Shown piece by piece: positions 15,060 to 22,189 of a stretch of DNA of 64,000 nucleotides (its first letter is position 1; each line of letters starts with the position of its first letter). The DNA comes from Nonomuraea roseoviolacea subsp. carminata (GTDB lineage: Bacteria > Actinomycetota > Actinomycetes > Streptosporangiales > Streptosporangiaceae), in contig NZ_JAMZEC010000001.1 of NCBI RefSeq assembly GCF_024172185.1, positions 5,290,001-5,354,000 on the forward strand, read 5' to 3'. The notes beneath the pieces are model-generated. The model was not told the origin of the DNA. It made no database searches and was given only the letters and a program-made list of their open reading frames with translations. Made by a program: the position numbers and the translations under genes.

Positions 15060-15203
15060 TTCCATACGGCCTACCGGGTTAGCTGACGGGCTCGGGCCTG
15101 GAAGCGGCCCTACGGCGGTGACATGCCGATTCGCCCCATGAGGGGAATGGGTCCCCGGCTCCACGCAACCGCTGCGTGGATTCGGCCCGAGGGACTCTAA
15201 CGA
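15060..15203 (-). ncRNA. c-di-AMP riboswitch (ydaO/yuaA type)
   Basis: On the minus strand the leader of the NlpC/P60 gene contains, in order, the conserved blocks of the ydaO class: GGGCCGAATCC, then a variable hairpin, GTGGAGCCGGGGACCCA, GGGGCGAATCGG, and finally CCGAGCCCGTCAGCTAACC followed by GGTAGGC. The order and spacing are as known for c-di-AMP riboswitches, which in actinobacteria often control wall hydrolases and switch gene expression off when ligand is bound. An expression platform was not resolved; the aptamer ends about ten bases before the start codon. Confidence 0.93.
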
Positions 15204-15296
15204 AACGGTCAAATCAGCGCAATCCCCCTCAAAACGGATGTCCGGTGAGTGAGATGGTGTGTTCGGCAGCCGAGACGACCCGGTAAGGTACCGGCC

Positions 15297-16343
15297 ATGG
15301 ATTCGCGCGACATTCGCCTGGCAGTGATCCCCGGTGACGGCATCGGCACCGAGGTCGTGGCAGAGGCGCTCAAGGTGCTCGAAGCCGTCGGCACGAAGAT
15401 CGAGGCCACTCACTACGATCTCGGCGCCGCGCGCTACCACCGCACCGGCGAGACCCTGCCCGACTCCGTTCTGGAGGAGCTGCGCGGCTACGACGCGATC
15501 CTGCTCGGCGCGGTCGGCGACCCCAGCGTCCCGCCGGGCATCCTGGAGCGCGACCTGCTGCTGCGTCTGCGCTTCACCTTCGACCACTACGTCAACCTGC
15601 GCCCGGTCAAGCTCTACCCGGGCGTCGAGACGCCGCTGGCCGACACCCGCCCCGAGGACATCGACATGATCGTGATCCGCGAGGGCACCGAGGGCCTCTA
15701 CGCCGGCACGGGCGGCGTCATGCGCGCCGGCACCCCGCACGAGATCGCCACGCAGGAGTCGCTCAACACCGCCCACGGCGTCGAGCGCGTGGTGCGCTAC
15801 GCCTTCGCCAAAGCGCAGTCAAGGCCGCGCAAGAAGCTCACGCTCATCCACAAGACCAACGTGCTGACCTACGCCGGAGACCTCTGGCAGCGCACGGTCA
15901 ACCGGGTGGCCGAGGAGTTCCCCGAGGTCACCACCGACTACGCGCACATCGACGCGGCGTCGATGTACTTCGTCAGCCAGCCCGAGCGCTTCGACGTGAT
16001 CGTCACCGACAACCTCTTCGGCGACATCATCACCGACCTCGGCGCGGCCATCGCGGGCGGCATCGGCCTGGCCGCCAGCGGCAACATCAACCCCGACCGC
16101 ACCGCGCCCAGCATGTTCGAGCCGGTCCACGGCAGCGCGCCCGACATCGCGGGCCAGGGCAAGGCCGACCCGACCGCCACGATCCTGTCCGCCGCCATGC
16201 TCCTCGACCACCTCGGCCGGCACACCGAGGCCGCCCGGATCGAGCAGGCCGTCTCCGAGGACATCCTGGAGCGGCTGAGCGGGTGGGCGAGCCGCACGAC
16301 CCACGAGATCGGCGACGACATCACCGCGCGAGTATCGAGCTAG
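15297..16343 (+). CDS. leuB: 3-isopropylmalate dehydrogenase
   Basis: A 348-residue NAD-dependent beta-decarboxylating dehydrogenase, third step of leucine synthesis; it can also act on the methylmalate of the citramalate route. Signature segments are AVIPGDGIGTEVVAEAL at the N-terminus, LRLRFTFDHYVNLRPVKLY for substrate arginines, VTDNLFGDIITDLGAAIAGG with the metal-binding aspartates, and MFEPVHGSAPDIAGQG for NAD binding. The ATG at 15297 follows a GGTAAGGT site. A terminator follows, so it appears to be a single-gene unit. Confidence 0.96.
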   Translation: MDSRDIRLAVIPGDGIGTEVVAEALKVLEAVGTKIEATHYDLGAARYHRTGETLPDSVLEELRGYDAILLGAVGDPSVPPGILERDLLLRLRFTFDHYVNLRPVKLYPGVETPLADTRPEDIDMIVIREGTEGLYAGTGGVMRAGTPHEIATQESLNTAHGVERVVRYAFAKAQSRPRKKLTLIHKTNVLTYAGDLWQRTVNRVAEEFPEVTTDYAHIDAASMYFVSQPERFDVIVTDNLFGDIITDLGAAIAGGIGLAASGNINPDRTAPSMFEPVHGSAPDIAGQGKADPTATILSAAMLLDHLGRHTEAARIEQAVSEDILERLSGWASRTTHEIGDDITARVSS

Positions 16344-16362
16344 GGCCGCCCTAGCTTCACCA

Positions 16363-16402
16363 GCGCCTGGCGGTCCGACCACGGACCCGCCAGGCGCTTT
16401 TC
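16363..16402 (+). terminator. Rho-independent terminator after leuB
   Basis: Stem GCGCCTGGCGGTCC (16363-16376) against the complement at 16383-16397 with one bulged base, a six-base loop, followed by TTTTCG. Confidence 0.85.
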
Positions 16403-16436
16403 GCATGTTCGGCGGCATAACCACCCCGCTGCCCCC

Positions 16437-16466
16437 TTGCCATCCCAAATAGCGAGACAATAGGAA
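16437..16466 (+). promoter_or_regulatory. candidate ilvE promoter
   Basis: TTGCCA at 16437-16442 and TAGGAA at 16461-16466, 18 bases apart, 64 bases before the ilvE start. Position and spacing are right but the -10 is weak. Confidence 0.35.
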
Positions 16467-16529
16467 GTACGGACTGCCGTCGCGCAGTGCCGCCGGCACC
16501 ACCCCGTCGTAGAGAGAAGGACCATCGTC

Positions 16530-17627
16530 ATGACCATCGCTCAGAAGCTCAGCTTCGACGTGCAGCTGTCCGACCATGCGCGCACCGCGGCGGAGCGCGA
16601 GCAGGTACTGGCGAACCCGGGCTTCGGCGCGACCTTCACCGACCACCTGGTCTCCATCGACTACACCGAGGGCAGGGGCTGGCACGACGCCCGTCTCCAG
16701 GCGTACGAGCCGCTCACCCTCGACCCCGCCACGGCGGTCTTCCACTACGCGCAGGAGCTGTTCGAGGGCCTGAAGGCGTACCGGCAGATCAACGGCTCGG
16801 TCGTGACGTTCCGCCCGTACGCCAACGCCGCCCGCTTCAACCAGTCGGCGGCCCGCATGGCGATGCCGGAGCTGCCCGAGGAGACGTTCGTCGAGTCGCT
16901 GGAGCAGCTCGTGCAGGCCGACCGCGACTGGGTGCCGACCACCGAGGGGCACAGCCTCTACCTGCGCCCGTTCATGATCGCCACCCAGGTGGGGCTGGGC
17001 GTCAACTACCCGTCGCGCACCTACAAGTACATGGTGATCGCCTCGCCGGCGGCCTCGTACTTCAGCGGCGGCGTCAAGCCCGTCTCGGTGTGGCTGTCCA
17101 CCGAGTACACCCGCGCCGCGCCCGGCGGCACGGGCTTCGCCAAGTGCGGCGGCAACTACGCCGCCGCCTTCGTCGCCCAGCGCCAGGCCGTCGAGAACGG
17201 CTGCGACCAGGTGGTGTGGCTCGACGCGGCGCAGCACGCGTACGTCGAGGAGATGGGCGGGATGAACCTGTTCTTCGTCATCGGCGGCAAGCTCGTCACC
17301 CCCGCGCTGACCGGCACGCTGCTGCCCGGCATCACCCGCGACTCGATCCTCGCGCTCGCCGGCGACCTCGGCCTGGAGGCCGAGGAGCGGCTGATCAGCG
17401 TCGAGGAGTGGGCGGACGGCTGCGCGTCCGGCGAGATCACCGAGGTCTTCGCCTGCGGCACGGCCGCGGTCGTCACCCCGGTCGGCTCGGTCAAGGGCGC
17501 CGACCGGTCCTGGACGATCGCCGACGGCACGCCCGGCCCGGTCACCCTGCGGGTGCGCGAGGAGCTGCTCGGCATCCAGTACGGCGCCCGCCCCGACATG
17601 CGCGGCTGGATCCACAAGGTCCTCTGA
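16530..17627 (+). CDS. ilvE: branched-chain amino acid aminotransferase
   Basis: A 365-residue fold-type IV PLP enzyme that transfers the amino group between glutamate and the 2-oxo acids of Leu, Ile and Val. The PLP lysine is K205 in GGTGFAKCGGNYA; other family segments are FHYAQELFEGLKAYR, LYLRPFMIATQ and EEMGGMNLFFV. Length fits the actinobacterial IlvE group. The ATG at 16530 lies behind GAGAAGGA. It is followed by a strong hairpin, so it forms its own transcription unit between leuB and cimA. Confidence 0.96.
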   Translation: MTIAQKLSFDVQLSDHARTAAEREQVLANPGFGATFTDHLVSIDYTEGRGWHDARLQAYEPLTLDPATAVFHYAQELFEGLKAYRQINGSVVTFRPYANAARFNQSAARMAMPELPEETFVESLEQLVQADRDWVPTTEGHSLYLRPFMIATQVGLGVNYPSRTYKYMVIASPAASYFSGGVKPVSVWLSTEYTRAAPGGTGFAKCGGNYAAAFVAQRQAVENGCDQVVWLDAAQHAYVEEMGGMNLFFVIGGKLVTPALTGTLLPGITRDSILALAGDLGLEAEERLISVEEWADGCASGEITEVFACGTAAVVTPVGSVKGADRSWTIADGTPGPVTLRVREELLGIQYGARPDMRGWIHKVL

Positions 17628-17665
17628 CCACGTCACCGCCGGCCATCACTGCCGGCCATGTCACC

Positions 17666-17698
17666 GCGCGACCGGCCCTGGCCCCGGGCCGGTCGCGC
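17666..17698 (+). terminator. hairpin terminator after ilvE
   Basis: A perfect 13-base stem, GCGCGACCGGCCC at 17666-17678 with its complement at 17686-17698, and a 7-base loop; no U-run. Confidence 0.7.
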
Positions 17699-17800
17699 CA
17701 TGCACGCCATGCGCACCATGCACGAAGGCGGATGCCCGATTCAGGGGATTCTCAGGTGATTCCGGTAGGGTCGCGGCGATCGGATCAAGGGACGGGGCGA

Positions 17801-18445
17801 ATGACGAAGAGGGTGGCGGCCGTGCTGGCCGCCTTGGCGGTGCTGGCCGCGCTCGTGGTGTTGCAGACCGTGGCGGGCGACGGGCCGTCGCGGGGCGTGC
17901 GGCTGCTGAGGCAGCCCGACGGCAGCATGGTGCTCGCCGACACCGGCGCCAGCGCGCCGGTGCTGGACCTGTACGAGGACTTCGACTGCCCAATCTGCAA
18001 GGACCTGCACACGCGGGTGGACGCCACGATCCGCCGCCTGGCCACGGAGGGCAAGGTCAAGGTCGTCTACCACCCGGTCACGATCTTCCAGGACGAGCCC
18101 ATGCACTCGAACTCCGTCCGCGCCGCCGCCGCGGCCCGCTGCGTCCCCGAGGACAACTGGCTGGCCTTCCGCGACGAGCTGTACAGCATGCAGCCCGCCC
18201 CCCACGGCGTGGCCTCCGGCTTCACGCTGGAGGAGCTGGCCAGGGCGGCCCGCCAGGCCGGCGCGTCGGTCGACCAGTGCGTCACCTCCCAGACCTACGC
18301 CGAGGACCACCTGAAGCAGAGCGCCAGGATCCGCCTCGAAGGCACCCCCACGGTCGTGCTCGACGGGCAACTGCTCGGCGACGAGGCGTTCGACCCGAAG
18401 GCCCTGGAAGCGGCCATCACCGGGGGCTCCGGCGTCACGGTGTGA
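17801..18445 (+). CDS. membrane-anchored DsbA-like thiol-disulfide protein (thioredoxin_4)
   Basis: A 214-residue protein with one N-terminal hydrophobic anchor or signal (residues 5-25) and a DsbA-type thioredoxin domain outside the membrane. The redox motif is CPIC (C63, C66) in LDLYEDFDCPICKDLH; the cis-proline strand is RLEGTPTVVLDGQLL. Additional cysteines (about residues 112 and 164) may pair with each other. It probably forms or reshuffles disulfides in secreted proteins. The ATG at 17801 follows GGACGGGG. It has no obvious functional link with the flanking branched-chain amino-acid genes. Confidence 0.88.
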   Translation: MTKRVAAVLAALAVLAALVVLQTVAGDGPSRGVRLLRQPDGSMVLADTGASAPVLDLYEDFDCPICKDLHTRVDATIRRLATEGKVKVVYHPVTIFQDEPMHSNSVRAAAAARCVPEDNWLAFRDELYSMQPAPHGVASGFTLEELARAARQAGASVDQCVTSQTYAEDHLKQSARIRLEGTPTVVLDGQLLGDEAFDPKALEAAITGGSGVTV

Positions 18446-18513
18446 CACCGGGTGTCCAAACCCTGAGACCGATGTGCCGAATGCTGAGTCGGTATGGCAG
18501 ACTGCTGAGCACC

Positions 18514-18555
18514 ATGTTCTACGGTCTGCTCATTATCGGCAGGCGCGCTGGCTGA
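18514..18555 (+). CDS. leader peptide of the cimA attenuator (MFYGLLIIGRRAG)
   Basis: A 13-codon open frame with consecutive Leu-Leu-Ile-Ile codons (CTG CTC ATT ATC, 18526-18537), the regulatory amino acids of this pathway. Its stop codon lies inside a strong hairpin immediately before a terminator. In-frame ATGs upstream (18472, 18481) could extend it to 27 or 24 residues with further leucines. No strong ribosome site is seen at any of them, so translation may be leaderless; the exact start is uncertain. Confidence 0.75.
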   Translation: MFYGLLIIGRRAG

Positions 18556-18612
18556 CACAGGGACATAGCCAGCGCGCAGACCTCTCACGTCCGTGAGGGG
18601 TCTTTTTGTTTT
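18543..18612 (+). terminator. transcription attenuator upstream of cimA
   Basis: Two adjacent hairpins. The first has a perfect 11-base stem (GCGCGCTGGCT at 18543-18553, complement 18567-18577) and includes the leader stop codon. The second is a Rho-independent terminator, stem 18578-18588 with 18593-18603, loop GTCC, followed by TTTTTGTTTT, ending 17 bases before cimA. A competing 7-base pairing of GGTCTGC (18523-18529, inside the leader peptide) with GCAGACC (18576-18582) would break the terminator stem. How ribosome stalling selects between them is inferred. Confidence 0.8.
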
Positions 18613-18628
18613 CCAGGGAGAGGACACC

Positions 18629-20206
18629 ATGGCCGACGACCGGTTCCACGTCTATGACACGACGCTGCGTGACGGCGCACAGCAGGAGGGGCTCAACCTC
18701 ACCGTCGCCGACAAGCTCGCTGTCGCGCGCCATCTGGACGGGCTGGGCGTCGGCTTCATCGAAGGGGGCTGGCCCGGCGCCAACCCCAAGGACACAGAGT
18801 TCTTCCGGCGGGCTCGGACCGAGCTCGACCTGAAGCACGCGCAGCTAGCCGCGTTCGGCGCGACCCGCCGGGCCGGTGTGAAGGCAGCCGACGACCCATT
18901 GGTGGCCGCTCTGCGCGAATCCGGCGCGCCGGTCGTGACCCTTGTCGCCAAGAGCCACGACCGGCACGTGGAGCTGGCCCTCCGCACGACCCTCGAGGAG
19001 AACCTCGCGATGATCCGCGACACGGTCTCCCACCTCCGTGCGGAGGGACAGCGAGTCTTCCTGGACGCCGAGCACTTCTTCGACGGCTACAAGTCCAACC
19101 CAGCGTACGCCCTCGAAGTGCTCAGGACCGCAGCCGAGGCGGGCGCCGACGTCGTCGCCCTGTGCGACACCAACGGCGGCATGCTGCCCGACGAGCTGGC
19201 CGACGTGGTCCACGCGGCCGCGCTGACCGGCGCCCGCGTCGGCATCCACTGCCACGACGACACGGGCTGCGCGGTCGCCAACACCCTGGCCGCGGTCAAG
19301 GCCGGCGCCACCCACGTGCAGGGCTGCGCCAACGGCTACGGCGAGCGCTCCGGCAACGCCAACCTGTTCACCGTGGTCGCCAACCTCCAGCTCAAGCGCG
19401 GCTTCGACCTCGTGCCGCCGCAGGCGCTGGCCGACATGACCCGCATCGCCCACGCGATCACCGAGGTCACCAACGTCACGCCCAACTCCCACGCCCCGTA
19501 CGTCGGCGCGTCGGCCTTCGCCCACAAGGCCGGCCTGCACGCCAGCGCCATCAAGGTCGACCCCAACCTCTACCAGCACATCGACCCTGCCCAGGTGGGC
19601 AACGACATGCGCATGCTGGTCTCCGACATGGCGGGCCGCGCCTCGGTCGAGCTGAAGGGCCGCGAGCTGGGCTACGAGCTGACCCCCGAGCACACCAAGA
19701 CCCTGGTCGAGCGGGTCAAGGACCTGGAGTCCCAGGGCTTCACCTTCGAGGCGGCCGACGCCTCCTTCGAGCTGCTGCTGCGCGACACCGTCCACGGCGA
19801 GCGGCGCCGCCACTTCGAGGTCGAGTCGTGGCGCGTGATCGTCGAGCGCACCAAGGGCGGCGAGCTGGTCAGCGAGGCCACGGTCAAGCTGCACGCCAAG
19901 GGCGAGCGCATCGTCGCCACGGGCGAGGGCAACGGCCCCGTCAACGCGCTGGACAAGGCGGTGCGCCTCGGGCTGGAGAAGCTCTACCCCGAGCTGGCCA
20001 GGCTGGAGCTCATCGACTACAAGGTGCGCATCCTGGAGGGCACGCACGGCACGGGCGCGGTCATCCGCGTGCTCATCACCTCCAGCGACGACACGGCCGA
20101 GTGGGCCACGGTCGGCGTCGCCGAGAACATCATCGACGCCTCCTGGCAGGCGCTGGAGCAGGCGGTCACCTACGGCCTGCTGCGCGCGGGCCGCGAGCCC
20201 GACTGA
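18629..20206 (+). CDS. cimA: (R)-citramalate synthase
   Basis: A 525-residue acyl-condensing enzyme that joins pyruvate and acetyl-CoA to citramalate, opening a threonine-independent route to isoleucine. The DRE-TIM barrel begins YDTTLRDGAQQEGL and contains CDTNGGMLPDE, GIHCHDDTGCAVAN and GCANGYGERSGNANL; residues after about 390 form the LeuA-type allosteric domain (EATVKLHAKGERIVATGEGNGPVNA split over two strands). Absence of the longer 2-isopropylmalate synthase architecture and the GWPGANPKD segment support cimA over leuA. It is controlled by the attenuator directly upstream. Confidence 0.93.
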   Translation: MADDRFHVYDTTLRDGAQQEGLNLTVADKLAVARHLDGLGVGFIEGGWPGANPKDTEFFRRARTELDLKHAQLAAFGATRRAGVKAADDPLVAALRESGAPVVTLVAKSHDRHVELALRTTLEENLAMIRDTVSHLRAEGQRVFLDAEHFFDGYKSNPAYALEVLRTAAEAGADVVALCDTNGGMLPDELADVVHAAALTGARVGIHCHDDTGCAVANTLAAVKAGATHVQGCANGYGERSGNANLFTVVANLQLKRGFDLVPPQALADMTRIAHAITEVTNVTPNSHAPYVGASAFAHKAGLHASAIKVDPNLYQHIDPAQVGNDMRMLVSDMAGRASVELKGRELGYELTPEHTKTLVERVKDLESQGFTFEAADASFELLLRDTVHGERRRHFEVESWRVIVERTKGGELVSEATVKLHAKGERIVATGEGNGPVNALDKAVRLGLEKLYPELARLELIDYKVRILEGTHGTGAVIRVLITSSDDTAEWATVGVAENIIDASWQALEQAVTYGLLRAGREPD

Positions 20207-20566
20207 CACCGGCTTCAGACTGGGCAAGCTCAGGGGCGAAAAGCACGGTCCTCCGCAGGGGGCGCTTCGCGCCATGAGCTCCGGGCAGCGCCCTGTGGGG
20301 GCCGAGCCCCCACACCCCCCACCTGGGGGTCTCCCGACCCCCAAGACCCCCGGTCGTACGCCCGATCACGCCAAGATGTTCCGGGCGCCGGTAGCACGGT
20401 ATGGAGTGAGCCGGGGGAACGCGGCAGGGAGTGAGCCGGTGGAGCACGGCGGGTGGAGAGCCCATGGTGGCCGCGGAGTCTCGGCTGCGTGGTCATGGGC
20501 AACGGGGCGAGGCGCGGACGGCACGGTCGGCACTCCACTTGACCTCGTCCGGTGTGAGCGACCAGG
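20207..20566. other. 360-bp intergenic region with G/C hairpins
   Basis: No gene is supported. A hairpin with a 9-base stem (TGTGGGGGC at 20294-20302, complement 20306-20314, 3-base loop) and a second (GGGGGT 20325-20330 with ACCCCC 20337-20342) probably terminate cimA. The run of GGGGG and CCCCC blocks around 20290-20355 resembles the dispersed G/C hairpins found between many actinomycete genes. Confidence 0.6.
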
Positions 20567-21133
20567 TCAGGCCGGGCGCGTGGTGGCGAGGCCGGCCAGG
20601 GTGAGGGTGATGAGGCGGTCGGCCTCGGCCGCGGAGCGGTGCTCGTGGAGCGAGGCCGCCGCGGTCGTCAGCGCGATGATGTCGTCGCCCGTCGCGTCGG
20701 GGCGTACGGCGCCCGTTTCGCGGGCGCGGGCGACGAGTCGTTCTCCGATGTCGGCCATGCGCCGGCAGGAGGCGTGCAGTTCGGATGTCTCGTCGTCCAG
20801 GCCGTCGGCGAGGAGGGCGGCCAGGCCGCTGTAGGCGGCGGCGTGCGCGGTGGCCGCGCGGACCCAGGTGGCGAGCGCGTCCGGCGCGGGGTGGGCCAGG
20901 AGCCGGTCGCCGAGGTCGAACAGGCCCTCGTTGCGTTCACGCAAGAGCGCGCCGACCAGGGCCCGGCGGGTGGGGAAGTGGCCGTAGAGGGTGCCGATGG
21001 CGACGCCGGCGCGGCGGGCGACGCTCTCCAGGCTGGACTCGATGCCTCCTTCCCGGAAGGCCGCGTCGGCCTCGGCCAGCAGGCGTTCGTAGTTGCGGCG
21101 GGCGTCGGCGCGGGGCCGGCGGGTGGTGGTCAT
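20567..21133 (-). CDS. TetR-family transcriptional regulator
   Basis: A 188-residue TetR regulator. The N-terminal helix-turn-helix is GIESSLESVARRAGVAIGTLYGHFPTRRALV, split here as ESSLESVARRAGVAIG and TLYGHFPTRRALV; the C-terminal ligand-binding part ends LTLAGLATTRPA. It is divergent from an NmrA-type reductase gene and the shared 97-base gap holds two palindromes, so it very probably represses both genes and is released by a small ligand related to the reductase substrate. Confidence 0.92.
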   Translation of the reverse strand: MTTTRRPRADARRNYERLLAEADAAFREGGIESSLESVARRAGVAIGTLYGHFPTRRALVGALLRERNEGLFDLGDRLLAHPAPDALATWVRAATAHAAAYSGLAALLADGLDDETSELHASCRRMADIGERLVARARETGAVRPDATGDDIIALTTAAASLHEHRSAAEADRLITLTLAGLATTRPA

Positions 21134-21152
21134 GTGGAGTCCCTGTTAATTC

Positions 21153-21188
21153 GAGGCAGCCTCAGTATAGTTTAGTCGAGGCTGCCTC
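21153..21188. promoter_or_regulatory. twin TetR operators overlapping divergent promoters
   Basis: GAGGCAGCCTC (21153-21163) and GAGGCTGCCTC (21178-21188) are two 11-base palindromes 25 bases apart, each followed by AG. Between them lies TATAGT/TATACT that can act as the -10 on either strand; on the minus strand TTCTGA (21187-21192) is 17 bases from TATACT (21164-21169). Binding by the adjacent TetR protein is inferred. Confidence 0.78.
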
Positions 21189-21230
21189 AGAATACTGTGG
21201 GCCGCCTGCCCTCTCCTGGACGGAATTGAC

Positions 21231-22115
21231 ATGATCTTGGTTACCGGGGCCACCGGATCGATCGGACGCCACCTCGTACGCCTGCTGCGCGACCAGGCCA
21301 CACCCTTCCGCGCGCTGGTCCGCGACGAGGCCAGGGCGAGCGGCCTGGGTTGCGACGTCGTCGTGGGGGACTTCGACGACCCGGCCTCGCTGATCCCCGC
21401 CATGGAGGGGATCGACCGGCTGTTCCTCAACGCGGGCGGAGCCCAGCCCGTGGCCGGCGAGCAGCCGATGATCCGCCGGCAGAAGGCGGCCATCGACGCC
21501 GCGCGCGCCGCCGGCGTCTCGCAGGTGGTGAAGGTGTCGGTCTGGCACGCCCGGCGCGGCGGCCGGCTGGCCGAGGGCGCGCACTGGGAGGTCGAGGAGT
21601 ACCTCAAGGGGTCCGGTCTCGGCTGGACGATGCTTCAGCCCAGCGGGTTCATGCAGAACTTCATCACCGGGGCCGGCGCCTTCTCCGCCGACGGGAGGCT
21701 CGTCGACCCCTACGCGGGCGCCCCGGTGTCGTACATCGACTGCCACGACATCGCCGCCTGCGCCGCCGCGCTGCTCACCGGATCACGCGCCCCAGGGGAG
21801 ACGCACGTGCTGACCGGACCGCGGGGGCTGACTCATGCTCAGATCGCGGAGGAGCTCTCGGCGGTGCTGGGCCGGACCGTCGGGTGCGTCGCGCTGCCTC
21901 CGGAGGAGCTGGCCGCGGTGCTGCGGGCCCGGGGGCTGCCCGCGTCCTTCGCCGACGACGTCGCCGAGCTGTCCCGGCAGGTCGCGTCCGGCTACCTGGC
22001 GGCCACGACGACGGCCGTCCAGGAGCTCACGGGCCGCCCGCCGCGTACGTTCGCGCAGTTCGCGGCCGCCAACGCGGAGGCGTTGCGGACCGGGCTCGCC
22101 GCCGTGACAAGCTGA
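21231..22115 (+). CDS. NmrA/SDR-type NAD(P)-binding reductase
   Basis: A 294-residue atypical short-chain dehydrogenase. The dinucleotide motif is ILVTGATGSIGRHLV at the extreme N-terminus; downstream are VVVGDFDDPASLIPAMEGIDRLF, VVKVSVWHARRGG and LQPSGFMQNF, all typical of NmrA/QOR2-like quinone or redox-sensing reductases. The classical SDR YxxxK is missing, as usual for this group. Partner of the divergent TetR regulator, so likely induced by its own substrate or an oxidant. Confidence 0.87.
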   Translation: MILVTGATGSIGRHLVRLLRDQATPFRALVRDEARASGLGCDVVVGDFDDPASLIPAMEGIDRLFLNAGGAQPVAGEQPMIRRQKAAIDAARAAGVSQVVKVSVWHARRGGRLAEGAHWEVEEYLKGSGLGWTMLQPSGFMQNFITGAGAFSADGRLVDPYAGAPVSYIDCHDIAACAAALLTGSRAPGETHVLTGPRGLTHAQIAEELSAVLGRTVGCVALPPEELAAVLRARGLPASFADDVAELSRQVASGYLAATTTAVQELTGRPPRTFAQFAAANAEALRTGLAAVTS

Positions 22116-22140
22116 GACGACCTGAGACGACCTGAGACGA

Positions 22141-22158
22141 GCCCGCGGTCGCGCGGGC
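22141..22158. terminator. bidirectional hairpin
   Basis: GCCCGCG (22141-22147) and CGCGGGC (22152-22158) around GTCG, between convergent genes. Short direct repeats (GAGACGACCT and CAGAGCGGG, about three copies each) flank it. Confidence 0.55.
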
Positions 22159-22189
22159 CCCTCAGAGCGGGCTTCTCAGAGCGGGCCGG

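Noticed and set aside
22116..22189. Short direct repeats GAGACGACCT and CAGAGCGGG as a mobile-element footprint
   Set aside because: Only about three imperfect copies of each, no inverted repeats or transposase nearby; simple slippage around a terminator is enough.
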